Assembly: GCA_027946555.1 (NCBI GenBank)
Contig: JAPEVC010000028.1
Coordinates: forward strand, 62,001 to 126,000
Direction: 5' to 3'
DNA length: 64,000 nt
Origin: Gnomoniopsis sp. IMI 355080
Lineage: Eukaryota > Ascomycota > Sordariomycetes > Diaporthales > Gnomoniaceae
Under the pieces are notes generated by a model. The model was given only the letters and a program-made list of their open reading frames with translations. It was not told where the DNA came from and searched no databases. Below, in pieces: positions 1 through 12,660 of this stretch (positions are counted from its first letter, which is position 1; each line of letters begins with the position of its first letter). The position numbers were made by a program, and so were the translations under genes.

Positions 1-1
1 C

Positions 2-1058
2 TGGGGCGTGCGCATCCCGTCCGTCTCGGACCCATTGTTCAAGGAGATTGTAGCCGTTGAGGAGGAGTTGAACCGCTTCCGGTCCACGACGGGCAATCTG
101 CAAGATTACATTCCGCTACTGCGACTGAATCCCTTCAACGCACACAGCGCACGGGCAAGGGAGATGCGAGATCGACGGGACCGTTACCTGGCTCAATTCA
201 ATGGCGACCTGAAAGCCAAGATCGAAAAAGGGACCAACAAGCCTTGCATTCAAGCCAGCGTCATCACGTACAAGGACGAGCCACTCAGCGATGTCGAGCT
301 CACGAGCATCTCGTTGAGCATGCTGGGTGGGGGTTTTGAGACGGTCAGTACAACGGTGCAGTGGAGTGTGGGCTACTTGGCGCAGAATCCGGGCGTGCAG
401 GAAAAGGCATTTGCAGAGATTCGGGAATTCCAGGGCAAAGAAATGGGGACAGATGTTGAGCCCTTGGGTGACGCGGCGGATGAGCAGCGATGCCCTTATA
501 TCAATGCCCTGGCCAAAGAGGCATTGAGGTATTTCACGGTCATCCCACTCAACTTGCCAAGAGAATCCATCAAGGACGTGCAGTATGAGGGACACTTCAT
601 ACCCAAAGGCACGACGGTGTACATGAATGCTGAAGCTTGCAATTATGGTGGGTTTTCTTTCTCTGCGTTCCGTCTTGCCCGCTTGCCATAGGCGCAGAGG
701 CCATACTGACATATCTTGTGCGCCTCCACTTGCAGACGAGGAACTGTGGGATGATCCATATACTTTCCGCCCTGAACGATGGCTCGAGAAGCCAGACGCA
801 CCGGTTTTTACATTTGGTCTTGGCTACCGGATGTGCGCGGGCCATCTCCTCGCCATGAGGGAGCTGTACATTGTCTTCATGAGGTTGATCGCGAGCTTCA
901 AGCTGGAGCCTTATGGTCGTGCGAACCTCGACCCAGCAAGTGGGCAAAAGAACCCGCGCGATCTCATCGCGGCCCCGCACAATTATAAGGTGTATTTTGT
1001 GCCGAGGAATGAGGCCAGACTGCAGAAGATGCTCACCAATATCAAATCGGAGATATGA
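2..1058 (+). CDS. Cytochrome P450, CYP504 (phenylacetate hydroxylase)-like, 5' truncated
   Basis: The C-terminal 322 residues of a microsomal P450 are visible; the reading frame is open to the window edge, so the N-terminus (about 190 residues, judged by family length) lies to the left. Exons 2-647 and 736-1058 flank an 88-base intron (GTGGGT...TGCAG). The join restores NYDEELWDDPYTFRPERW. Visible landmarks are an I-helix GGGFETVSTT, the ExxR helix EALR, and the haem loop FTFGLGYRMCAG with the cysteine ligand, followed by a conserved L-helix. The stretches FRSTTGNLQDY and SARAREMRDRRD and the NPRDLIAAPHNYKVYF tail resemble the CYP504 group, which hydroxylates phenylacetate in aromatic catabolism. 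That substrate assignment is from family resemblance only. No partner aromatic-catabolism gene is visible next to it. P450 identity is secure, the subfamily likely. Confidence 0.88.
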
Positions 1059-1365
1059 GGGACTGAGGATCGGGATGAAAGTATTTGTAGTACTGACTGT
1101 TGGCCTGGACAATATGCAATTGATCTTCATACCAAACTTGAATAAATAATCTCCGGGGAAGGGGGAAAAAAAAAAGCAGCCTTCAGTGCTTCTGGTTTTC
1201 TGGGTTGGGAGGGGGGGGGCTGTTTGAGTTGGCTCAGGGTTAGGGTACACGCCTCGCATGCCCGTCGTGATCTTGAAGTAAGCTGATGCAACCAAAGCCT
1301 TTTTTCCACCAGACTTCAGCCGCATTTGCAACCTCTTCCTCATGCACCGCACTTTCATACGCAGA

Positions 1366-1961
1366 ATGTCTCGCTTCACGATCGCAACCCTTCCCCGTAT
1401 GGAAGTCACCGCGCTATCGGAGCAGCTGCTCGCCCTTAAAGCGCCCGACAATTCGATTGCAGTTGTCGACGTCCGCGATGGAGGTACGCGTCTATACTCA
1501 ATACCATGACTACGTAACCCGTATTATGCTCCAAAGGAATTCCTGGCTGATCGGTGTTGTTCCTTGCAGATCATATCGGCGGTCATATCAAAGGGTCCAA
1601 ATGGGTGCCATCCCATCAATTCGACGCACAACTGCCCACTCTGCTTCGCCAGCTCGAAAATACAAAGACCGTCGTTTTCCACTGCGCCCTGTCCAAGCAG
1701 CGAGGCCCCAGTGCTGCCTTGCAGTATATCCGGGCGCGTGAAGCTGAGCATGGAGCTGCTTCCATTGCCGCACCTGACGGCGAGAGCACCGAAGGAAAAA
1801 AAGAAAATGGCGACAAGGGCGGCGAGGGCGAGTCTCAGAAGAAACCTGTGGCACAACATGTCTGTGTGCTGCGGGGAGGCTTTTCCAAATGGCAGGAGGC
1901 TCATGGACCTGACGAGAGGCTCACAGAGGCTTACGTCAAGGATCTCTGGGAAGACTACTAA
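1366..1961 (+). CDS. Rhodanese/Cdc25-like phosphatase, Ych1/Ibp1 type
   Basis: Single-domain rhodanese-fold protein of 169 residues. Exons 1366-1483 and 1570-1961 flank an 86-base intron (GTACGC...TGCAG). The join gives VVDVRDGDHIGGHIKGS, the usual rhodanese CH2A/B core. The catalytic loop is HCALSKQRGPSAA, that is HCx5R followed by GPS, the form found in yeast Ych1 and fission-yeast Ibp1, which are related to Cdc25 and arsenate reductase Acr2. A glutamate/lysine-rich low-complexity insertion (about residues 105-130) sits before the C-terminal VCVLRGGFSKWQ strand. The start at 1366 has A at -3; an in-frame ATG at 1342 with a poorer context would add eight residues. It may act as a protein phosphatase or arsenate reductase; the sequence cannot separate these. 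It lies 307 bases behind the P450, same strand, with no evident functional link. Confidence 0.86.
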
Positions 1962-4900
1962 AGATAAATTCAGTGCTACATTTGGGCGTTCCCTCGACCT
2001 GGAAATCCTGACGCAGTCTTTTGCTGCGGCGCACAGGGACCGGGACAGTCATGTCGCGCAATATGGTGTCTTTCGCAACTTTGGGAACTCCCCTCGAACT
2101 GCGACGACTTATACGCGACGGCGAAGATGGTCTGGTTAATGACGTGATGTGGCTGCCTACATGGGCAGCCCTTTCATTGATATCAGTTGCAGCTATCATG
2201 TTACCCTGTCTCGGAATACTGGGCGGGGCTATAATGCTCAACGTGGTGGGCACTCATCACCCACGCGTGGCCTTCCTGTTAGCCCTCATATGGCCTGCCT
2301 CATACCTCAGCAACAGCCATGATGGATCGGAAAGAAGTTCCGACGCGCTCATCAACAACTGAACACCATCAACCACAGTTGGCTTGGCATTCTTCGCGGC
2401 TCCGAGGACGGCCTGATGAATCAATAGCCCGATCACGCCAGCTCGGAGTATACTGACATGACAATTCGGGGAGTAGTGGCAGCGGGAGGGGAGATCCCTG
2501 ACCGCGGCCCTGTTTGTCATCTCCGTCCGCTTCAGGTTCCCAAGACGCGCAGGATCGCAGTTCGATCATCATTCTCCACTGGTTCTGTGAAGCCTTGAGC
2601 CAACAGCGAAGCCCGTGGTACAACGTCGGCTAATTCTAGGCTAGTGGACGGTCGAATCAACGTCGAATACATCAAGACCTGCGTATCAAAGTATGCAACG
2701 AGGTGATGTGTCGTCCCTCGGACCGTCACATCCAGAATTCGCCTGCAAAGTGCCTCGCCGCGGTATGTGCCTGGCTCGACGGTCAGGGCATGTTACGAAA
2801 GTAGACTTGGACGGCGATAGCTATCATTCATCAAACGTATTACGTACCATTGATCCCGTTCGCCCCCGACCGACTAGCCAGTTGTCGGCGCATTTCAAAG
2901 TTGCCCACCCGCACTGGCGCCGACCAGGGCATGCCGTCTTGCCAGCTTGTAATTCCCGATGATTGCCGCTCATATACGAACACGTTGCCGCTTCTGGGCA
3001 ATGTTGGCTCTTCGGACCGGCGTGGTCGGCGGCCGACGTGGTTGAGTCTTCCCTCAAGACAAGCTTCGATGATGAGGAGCGCGTCCCAAGTGGATGCAAT
3101 ATGTCCGTGAAACGTGGCGACGATGGGTGTTTCTGGCATCGATGCCTTATTGTGTTGAAGCACAACAGTTGAGGGATGTCGGCGGCGATGTGTTGTATAC
3201 GGGCAAGAGGAAGGGGGGGTTGCCGTCAGCTTTTGGCGTGCTACCATTGTCAACCAGGACAAAGGTATACAGTAGTATTATTAGCGGACAAAACTATGCA
3301 TGAGCCATGCGCCTTGGGAAGGGTTTATCGCTCATGGAATCAACCTCAAACAAGCAACTGGAAAATCTCATCCACTTTTTTACCACCATACGGCTTTCAA
3401 AGGGGAGGCAAAGGCCGTTCTTTTAATATCCTATTCGCCAAGATTGTTCGATGGAGCATACGCGCCTCGCATGGCCCTGCAGGGAGTAGCATTCCATGTC
3501 GGCTTTCACAACCCTCACCTAGGCATCCCGGGGCCCGTCCGAGCTATCCGTTCGGGTAGCAAAGCTCGTTCAGGAAACTTTTCTTTGTATTTGGCTGCAG
3601 TCAATCCATTCCGTCATCCCGGGAGCTTGTCCCCTCTATCCGGAAAGGGTATTCCACAGTAGTAGTTTTCTCGGGACACTTCCGGGAAGATCATCCCTAC
3701 TACGAGGCACACATTGACGGGCGCTCAGCCGCAAAGGCCTCGTGCGCAAGGTGTTTCTAATTGCTGGCCACAGGCGCTGAGAAGGGCCGACATTTTGCTT
3801 TTTCCCTGTCAGGTCATGGGCAGCAAGCATCTTCATTGGTGACAGAGTGCAATAAGCTCTTGTCGGTTCACGCTGCAAATGTGATGACAAGGCTTAGTGC
3901 GGTAGCTGGGGTAGCACCCTGTTCGTCTACGCCTTTCAATACCTTTCGGCCCTCCTGAAAGCTTATTTCAAAGTACCTCCCCACCGCCAATGGCTTTCGT
4001 TTTACAAGCCCAATGACTTTACTATCATGTATGTCGACGACTGGTCAGCATAGCCGTACAACGATTGGACCGCAGGTATAGAGAGTTGTTTGATTGGCCA
4101 AATTTCACGTCTTTTGTAGTGAAGATACGCAAAAGAAGTATGAACAGCCGACCTCTCAACCACAAAGTAACTACTCGAGGCCCGATGTGGCATAAAGTAT
4201 CAGGGGTAGCAGTGCACGTCTGTACGGATACCTAGTGCGCTTCAAGTGTCACTTTGCTTAAGCCTGGGACCCCCAACAGATGAAGTCTGCAAGCCTTGCT
4301 ATGCAAGGGACAAGCTCCAGCATTCTAGCTCCTCCTTGAATTTCTAGCATTTGCTACGTTAGATACCCAACGTGCCAGGCTGAGCCCGACCGCTGGTTTG
4401 ACAACTCCCCCCCATCTGTGGCCTAGAACCTCGTAGCGTCCTCTGCATCCGACCTTTCTCAGCAATAAGGTTTATTCACGAGATGGGTTCGTCTCCCGTT
4501 ATTTACCGCAACTCGGTGCTCAAACCCATGTTGAATTGGCCTGAACCCGCAGATCTGTGCTGAAACGATGAAAAACCGCCTTGGGCCCGGCTCAAATTTG
4601 AGTTTCGGCGCCGAGGCACGTTGCGGCCGATAGTAAAGATGCCACGGCTAGACACGGCATCGAGAATACTACCTGACGATGACAGTATGTCGGATCTACT
4701 ATCCCAAAAGAGACGAGGTCCCGGTTCTGTAACAGTAACAATCAGCGCGCGTGCTAACCTTGTTACCCGACGTCGGTGTACGGGCGTACCGTACACAGTA
4801 ATGTCCCACGTGGTAGCATCCCTTCTGGGGTCGGCGCTAGTGAGTAATACCAGTGTAAGCACGTTCTTTTATAGCCAATCTTTATCACGTGTTGCGCAGA

Positions 4901-6869
4901 TGGCACCGCATAACATGGGATTAGCTTCGGCCCGTCGAGAGGATACCTAGTTGTGTAGCAGTTGCCTGCGTGAGAACCACATGTGTTGCTGAGATACTAG
5001 AGATTCGTTCATCTACAATCAGCACTGCTCGCCACGTACCGATATGAACATGCTTATACGGATTTACCGCGGGAATTTACCGCCAAGAAAGCAACAATTT
5101 TTTTGACCCATGGGCCATCAAAGTATATATACGTGACCCATGCAAGAACATGGACTGCCTACTATGATACTTGTCAATAACCGCGACTTCATGACACGAT
5201 CGCGTTCCACCGTGGACAAGTCAACAAGGAGGTTTAGGTCACGGCTTCATAAATCAATGATAAGGTTGAGCGCTATGCCGAGCCGACGGCTCCTTAAGAG
5301 ATTATACTTCGTAACTACTTGACAACGACACAATAAACTGTATCGTCTCTGCTTCAAAACGAGGAAGCGAGGATTTTTTGAGGTGTTGACGGCTGAAAAT
5401 TCATCCGGACATAGCACCGACTGGATCCTGACCAGACCTACGGGCGTACCATCATTCATCCTAAATAAGCTTTCACTCGCTCTGCCGACCATAGTGATGA
5501 TCTGTTCTATGGAGACGTTCGTCCATTCCCAGAACAAACAGGTCACGCGAGTGTGCTACGCACCATCCTCCCAAAATAAACAAGGTTGGACAGCGTCGAG
5601 GGCCTCTTTTTCGGTCAACCAAGTTCCGCGGTGTTTCCTCCGCGATTTTAGTGCAAACGGCTGGCTACCTACCTGTCACTAGGCCGCGCTTATTGACAAG
5701 TCTTTGTCACAATAGTCCCATGTCCTTGTATCCGTCACTTTCATGCATGCATCTTGGAACGCTGAGACCCGATGACATGTAATGGCTAGCGTCCCAGATC
5801 AAGATTTGGCACATTGGGCGTTAACCACTAGCCAGCCCCTACAGCTGAATCTGGAAGACCGTACTATAGTCTGGTAGGTTGAGGCTGATCGCGTCCCCAA
5901 GCTCCGCTGTCCTAGTAGCGCAGGTCGAACCTTATTTCAACGGCGCAACTTACATAACATCATCGACGTCTGGACCTTTCTGAGCTGTTTGTCTAAATCG
6001 TTACTCGGAAGCTTCGTACAAGTAGTTTCGAACTATCTACAATCTGACCGGGATATCGGAACATTCCCCGTCCAGCTGGCCAAGGTCTAAGGGCGCTTGC
6101 GTTTCGATATTTTCTGCGGTGAGGTTCCCTTTCCATCACACTATACAATCTTGTTTTCTGGCTAGATGTCTATGTGGATCAACTTCGCCCATGAATAGCT
6201 GGTAAAACTTGGAAAGTTTGGTTATCGAACATCCTTCTAGTCCCGCTATGCACTCGGTGTGTCTAGGGGGGGCGATGGTCAACATAGTCCAATGCTCTGG
6301 CGCTTGCATGGTGACTGTGATTGGAATAAGCGAGAGCGGTTTCGTGCTGGTCCCGGTCCTGAGAACACAAGTTGGGTACTGACTAGCGCAAAGGAAAATC
6401 GGTCTCATTCCAGCATTGTTGCATACTATCATTGATTAGAAGCTAGGATGTATCTACTTGGTTGATTATTATCGGGTGCAACATGGTTTGATAGTCGCTC
6501 CGCGAGGTGGAATATGAACAGTATGGACGGAGACCTGCGGCTTTGTGAGTAGAGCTGAGAAATGTGAGATATCTACGATGATCCAGAGAGTCTAATATCT
6601 CGTAGTGCCAAATAGGAATTGTAACTGGGCTTTATCTAAAGTAGAAAATCCTGCCGTTGGACTCAGACTCGCCTGAAGTCGTCATTTTGCATGGTCCGGT
6701 CTCATCCCGACAGAGCAGCAGCCTAAACGGTTACGCGAATGAAGTCAGTCGTGTCCGGTGTCAATACAGCGGTGTTAAGTAAATTTTATCAGGGCGAGAC
6801 CCTGAAGACCACCTCCCAAACTGAATGAACCTCATCCATTCTTAGATAAACGCTGCAACTTCAGGGCTA
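1962..6869. other. 4.9-kb spacer without a supported gene
   Basis: No reading frame here shows a recognisable domain, compatible splice sites or sustained coding composition on either strand. The longest frames (about 100-127 codons) overlap each other on opposite strands and look like chance openings. No terminal repeats, transposase motifs or RNA genes were recognised. It could be an old, mutated repeat, but no conserved core remains that I can read. Confidence 0.6.
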
Positions 6870-9827
6870 TTACCAAATCTGATGTTTTGCCATGAATCCG
6901 ACTCCCTTGGCTCTCACAACGAACACTCCGTTCTCCGGAAGACCAAGCAAGACCTGTAATTTTTTTCGTGGGCGCTGGACAAGACCGACTGTTCGGTTTC
7001 CATCGCAGTTAGTGTTGCAGGCCTCTACGAATGGATCTTTGCTCTCTTGAGGTTGTAAAGTCCATCCGTTGTCTGTCAGGCGTGTGTGGTTGTGGGGACA
7101 CCCTTGCTGCTCAAAGAGCCTTTGCACAGTGTCTGCTCGTATTGACAAAGAGTAGTCTCCCTTGGGAAAGTTCAGGCAAGCTCCACAGAGACTGTCTTGA
7201 TGTATAGGGTGGAAGAAATCCCCGAAATCACCCCCAAAGAGATTGAGAGCCCTGAGATCTTTGGAATACTGATGCCAGCCGTCACTCGATCTTCCCAAGT
7301 CGATCGCTTTTGGTGTCATATATTTCGGGCCATTGACGAGGGACATGTACTCCCAACCCTGGATCTGATGCTGAGTAAAGCCCAGTCTAACAAAACTCGA
7401 ATTTTGATTTTGAGCTAGTGTTTTCTCCCAAAGTGCGTCGAGTACAGTATGCAGCCGCTCGACTTCGTCCTTGAAAAGGACAGCTTTGTTGCCAAGCTGT
7501 CCGAGCTGTGTACGAAAGTCAATCACTCGATCAGAATTAATTGTCATGGCCTTCCGTGTCGAGCTCTGTCGCCTAATTGGCAGTGAACCAACGACCTTGT
7601 CCACGACGTTGGGCATGGTGGCTGCAAATTTCCCCTTGCTTTGTTGATGCAGGAGTATGTGCAGTATCAGATTTTCTGCGTCAGTCTGCCTCGCTCGCTT
7701 CAACTGAGTGTCATAGAGGATGACGGGCAACTGACTCGCGTCTTCTAGTAAGGACTCGTAGTCAGTTGGTCGTTGAGCCCTGTAACCCTCGTTCCTACCC
7801 ATCGTAAGACCAAGATTCATAGCACCCCATTGAGCGAAACCGACCTCCAGCTTATCGAATTCCACAAAACGAGATGGTGCTCGAGCGCTTGAGAATTTGA
7901 CAGAAGCGAAATCAAACTTGTCGGTACCTGTTGATAAATGCATTAGCAAGGTCGAAATGTATGCTCAGTACGTATGAGTCACTAGGGGGGGGCCTGCCTA
8001 TGAAATCCTCAGCATCGGGGTACCATCCGACGAAGGAACGGTGTTTGGCAAAGCTGTTGATATGACCTTTGACCCTGTTGGGACATTCATTGCGGATGTT
8101 GGCCCAGTCAAGCTTTTCCGGATATGTATCCAGCATGTGCCATTGCATCGAGCTGCCAAATGTCTGAACCGGCACTAAGGCATGGTGTCTTCCCTTGAAG
8201 ACAAAGCCCCCTTCGAAAGTTATAGCATCAGGGATTCCGGCCATCGCAGACATAGCTGGCACAGATATTTCGAGACCTCGAGCGCCGTCGGGGCGTTGTG
8301 GTATTGGAAATCCAGAGATGATGACAACCGGGCCGAGTAATGATTTCCAACAGCTGTCAGAGGTCTTTCGCACGTCTTCACTGCCGGGCTTGTTCGACAC
8401 GATGTGTTGATGATTACAAGGCTTAATTTTGACGTCGAGGTTAAACACAGCATCAATGTCGACTTCTGCGGTGGCATCGCCCAACGTGAAACCCGTGTAA
8501 GCGTAAGACAATCTGTCGAGTTTACCACCGCATGCACCGGAGAGCCAGGCGATCTGCTGCGCCAAGCTAACGATGAATTCCTCGGGGCCTTCTGCATGAA
8601 CCGTGGACAGCGCAGGATCCAGCGATATGGAAGATGCCGTACAAACTTGTCTCGACTCTGTTTATGAAAGTACAATTAGTAATCGTCTCGATGCATATCG
8701 ATTTCGATAGGTCTCGTGGGAATGAGGAAATATCCATTACGCATTGAAGAGGCGAATATTCGGACAAATTCTGAAGACTTACTGAGACGTGCAGACCTCC
8801 TCTTAGGCTGGCTTCGGGCAAGACTTATAGCATCAATCAAAGTTCTAGAGCATTCCGGCCACTGGTTTTCGAGATATTCGCTCACTGAACACAGTATCGC
8901 GCTGTGCATTGTGCCGGTGACTGCGGCGATCCCGTTGATGTCTTGTCCAGCACCATCCTCATAATGGGTCTTCAGGAATCCTAGAAGATCCCAATCGAGA
9001 CGGAACTCGACGCGGAAGTATTTCTTCTCAAAGTTAAGTCCGTTGCGCCTCAGGCCCAAAGAAGTACGTAGACGGATCGAGTCCAATTTTAGGCAGGTGT
9101 AACGCTCCAAGACTTGCCCAATTTCCTGTGTCAACCTTGAGAAAGCCTCATGGAGAGGGAATTTATTGACGATCTCAGCGGTATCAACCTCCAGGAGACT
9201 GACCGGGAGTAGCGGAATTTCCGGCCGCGTTGTTGAGAAATAGTCTCCAGCTTTTCGGGTGGCTCTTCGGAGAATGACTATCGACATACTATTTTGAGTC
9301 GGTCTGATTATCTTCTCTGTACTCAGCTGCATATAAGTGTCTGTACCGCCGCGGCCAATGGCTTCACAGAATGTCTCCAATGCAGCACGAATATCCTCAA
9401 GAGCATGGTCCTGAGCGAAAGCATCTATAGGGCCATAACCTGAGCCGAAATGCAGGTGCTTCACGACTGCTGCAGTGAAATTTGAGACCATGTAATCCAC
9501 CTGTTTGTTTGTCACGTGTGGCATATTCTCGGCTACTGGCTGGACTTCGGGGTGGGGTGACTCTGGGCCTTCATCAGCAACAAAGGATGACGGAGACCGC
9601 GGTGAATCTCGAGCATCAGTTTGATGGCCTTTGGGGAGCGATTGTGATGACCTTGCTCGAGGCTGTCCACGCCTTGGGCTTTGGATCACGCCTCTATCAT
9701 ACAATGGTTCTATTCGATCGCAACTGCCCTGTTGGTGTCCGCAAGTCGGGCAGCTGCTTGTTGTTGACTTGTTCCAAAAGCCGTGACAAATGCAGCACGT
9801 CCACATGTACCCTAAGATCTTTCTCAT
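6870..9827 (-). CDS. Large protein of unknown function with N-terminal RanBP2-like zinc-finger motif
   Basis: Three exons on the minus strand (9827-8783, 8657-7983, 7927-6870) give 925 residues. Intron 1 uses a perfect GTAAGT donor (125 bases) and intron 2 a GTGACT donor with a CTAAT branch-like site (55 bases). Both joins keep the frame, giving RSARLKSRQVCTA and IGRPPPSTDKFDF. Near the N-terminus is W-x-C-x2-C-x4-N-x6-C-x2-C (WTCCIC...CPTC), close to the RanBP2 type of zinc finger, followed by a Ser/Pro/Arg-rich linker to about residue 95. The rest is mixed alpha/beta with motifs such as AQQIAWLSGACGG and SMQWHMLDTYPEKLDW, which I associate with uncharacterised proteins expanded in filamentous ascomycetes, without a known role. 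The C-terminal third has another Cys/His-rich stretch (CGACLNF...CPHNH). Start at 9827 is the first ATG of the open frame; an upstream exon cannot be excluded. Confidence 0.78.
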
Positions 9828-10857
9828 TCTGGCGGACAAGATAAGAAGACCAATTTAAGGTCCCTGAAGTATAGATGCAGAAAATACCTCAACGAAAGAG
9901 GGGCGCCTGCTGAAATGGCAGTGAAATTATTTGAGCCTAGGTCCCGTCATTAAAATATAAGTGGAAGGATGATGTACCTGGAGACTTTGGCACCAAAAAC
10001 AGGGGAATCTAGGATGTCAAAAAATTGCTTGAGAGTTTTATATACTTTTATGTCCTAAGGGACACCACTTACGCGTTTTGTCTAGCGCGCTGCGGGTTCA
10101 GACTATCCTCGTGACTATTCGCATGCTGGGTGTTTGCCTCATTGGAAGTGCCACGGCCAATCAATGGCACTCATGCACCATGCAGTCAGCAACACGGCCT
10201 TCGCCGGGCGGTAGGTACTGCACTGCTTCCCAACTGCTGCCCTGCTCATGGTTGGCACGCGAGTTGCTTTTGCTGGCAAATACTGGGTACTTTTACTTCT
10301 TACATTTTGATGGGCAAATTTCCCTACCCAATCAAGGAAGGCCATGTGGATAGGGTATGCAGGTGAGCACTTGCAGTGAACATCCGTGAGAAGAAATGCA
10401 AATCGCACATGTCGTGTCAGAGACTCAGGGCCTGTTAACGGCAATCATTCTTGCTTCGCCATCTCGACAATGACACACACCGGCGTCGTGTTAGTCAGGA
10501 GTCTCCCGGGCAATTGTGCTTTACCCCTTCTCGCGTAAGAGAGCCTCACCTATATATATAGCTACCTAGATGACGAGGGTTTGTTTCACTGTGCACCATT
10601 GATCAATTGATCAATCGATCAATCGATACATATATATATATACATATATATACATATATATACCTAGGTACTTGGACAGTAATCAGGAGATTTGAGAATA
10701 TATCAGAATAGAAATATATCAAGTTATTTATCAATGCATGGCGTGATTTACAACTCAGCTCCAGCGTTTGCCTGATCACTTTATATTATTCGTTTCAGCA
10801 AGTCCATGTGTTACCGTAGCAATTGTCCCATCCTTCGACACCCTGTATTTTATAACA
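9828..10857. other. Spacer, about 1 kb, with simple-sequence tract
   Basis: Upstream side of the unknown-function gene and downstream side of the MFS gene. No supported gene. It ends in an AT-rich tract containing tandem GATCAAT-like units (about 10600-10628), then TATATA/TACATA repeats and a TACCTAGGTA palindrome. Confidence 0.6.
10600..10670. repeat. Microsatellite: GATCAAT-like units followed by (TA)n/TACATATA and TACCTAGGTA
   Basis: About four imperfect GATCAAT/GATCAATC units are followed by an almost pure TA-rich tract of about 40 bases built from TATATA and TACATATATA. It closes with the palindrome TACCTAGGTA at 10661-10670. It lies roughly 190 bases beyond the stop of the MFS gene. 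Confidence 0.75.
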
Positions 10858-12660
10858 TCACATAATGTATCTGAACTGTGGATTCTGTAAAAGTTTTGTG
10901 AGCTTCGTGTTCGGAATCTGAGAAGGTGTAGAGTGCTTGGCAACGAGCTTGGTAGTACTAACCTTCTTGTCGGTTGAGTCATCGTTGAAGGCGTCATCAA
11001 ACCCTTCCTTCACACCGGCCTCATCGCGTTTTTTATTCTCGACTATGCACAGGAAACGGTATAAGAGTGCTAGTAAGGCGGCTACGATCGATGTTACGAC
11101 AGTGACGGTCCACCCGAGAGTGTAGGCTGGTGCATCTTGAGCCCTGAACACTTGTGGGCCTACAATGTTGCCTGTGAAGCACTGCATCAGCCTGGACTCC
11201 GAGGTGTTTGGAGACAAGCAACGTACCAAAGCAATAGCCAATAAAGACTCCAGAAGAGGCGAGCGAGCGCTTCGTGTACCCAGACGTATTCGCAAGCTGC
11301 AGACCCATCAAGACACTGTATCCACCGCCGACGCCAGGGAGGATGTACAGTGCAAACAACAAAGCACCCACAGCCGAGCTGGGTAGGAGCCATAAAAGCA
11401 AGGATGATAATACGGTCAGCATCTGGGCGCCAAAGTAGATGTATGTCCTGGCATTGCGGAACCGCATTGCACACCACGAGCATAATACCATGAAGCATCC
11501 AGCGAACGCACCCACGGGCATTGTCAAAAGCAGCGCGTTGAGACCCGAGAACCCCAGGTATCTTGAGATGATAATAGTGCTGAAAGTCGACAGAGGTGCG
11601 TTGGCTATCATGGAAAGTCTATAGACTGTGTTAGCGGGCGGGCGCGATCAGGAGCAGACAAAGAAGATTGATGGGACTCAGAGATCATTCGTACAAAGCC
11701 ATGAAGAAGGCGAGCCAAAATTTGACGTCCAACAGGAGCTCTTTCACCTGGTCCAATTTAAAGTGCGTATTCCTGACCCCTGAGTTGTTGCTTCGTAGCC
11801 GGGCGACGAGGATGTACTTTTCACGAAGATCAAAGCCTTTGGCTCGAACCGGATCAGGTGGCAGAACCACCAACAACAGCAGGCCCCATGCCATAGTGAT
11901 CGCGCCACCAAAGTAGTACATATAATGCCAGTTTGAGACACTGCCCTGAACAAGACCAAAGCCATAGTTGATAAGAGGCGAGACAATGGCAGCGAATCCC
12001 GTAAATGAGTACCATATACCCATCCGTAAGGCTTGCTCGCTCTTGGTGTAGAAACTACCGACGATGAGCATGAACATTGGGCTTATACCAGCTTCCAAGA
12101 AGCCCAAAAAGAATCGCTGGGCAAGAAGACCTTTCCACGTCGTACAAACAGATGTCAAGATCAAGCAGAGACCCCACAAGGTCACCAAGCCTGAGGCCAC
12201 CCGTTCAATAGGATAACGTTGCGCCAGGACCATAGCTGGGTATGAGCCGACGAGAAAGCCAAAGTAGAAAACAGAACTAGCCCATGAGAACCTGGTGCCC
12301 ACACCCAGATCCAAATCTGTAATAAGTCCGAATAGTGCCTGCTTTCTGGATCAGCGTCTCCGTGTTCATGTTGTATTTCCATACTCAGTGTACACCCTCA
12401 ACATTGAACCACAATCAACTTACGGCTTGTCCGAGCATGGCTTTGTCATAGTATTGAAGACCATACGTAAAACAAAGAATTGGCATGAGCTTGTAATCAA
12501 TTTTGCGCCGCAACTTCTTTTCCTCTCCTTCTGTCCATTCTTCATCGCCATCATAAGCGTTCAGGACTTCCAGCCCCTTGTCGAGGTGAACTTCAACATC
12601 AACATTGTTGTCAGCCTCATTTCCTCTGATAACCGTCATATGTTCTCTCTTCGAATCCAT
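10858..12660 (-). CDS. MFS transporter, anion:cation symporter (Dal5/Tna1-like) family
   Basis: Five exons on the minus strand (12660-12424, 12338-11695, 11618-11227, 11171-10963, 10884-10858) give 502 residues, the usual size for ACS-family permeases. All four introns are GT-AG, 55-85 bases. The start MDSKREH leads to a charged cytoplasmic N-terminus, then KLMPILCFTYGLQYYDKAMLG, the family's TM1 signature. Further markers are RFFLGFLEAGISPMF, YSFTGFAAIVSPLINYGFG and the ENKKRDEAGVKEGFDDAF segment after TM12. A last exon of only nine codons supplies the conserved NPQFRYIM tail; without that splice the protein would end in unrelated residues. Relatives import allantoate, nicotinate, pantothenate and similar organic anions; the substrate here is unknown. 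It is transcribed divergently from the A-T-R reductase 590 bases away, which suggests a shared promoter and perhaps a shared substrate or product. Confidence 0.9.

Noticed and set aside
2021..2362. Plus-strand frame of 113 codons with a hydrophobic stretch
   Set aside because: No family motif, no supporting splice context and competing minus-strand frames; a chance membrane-like segment is more likely.
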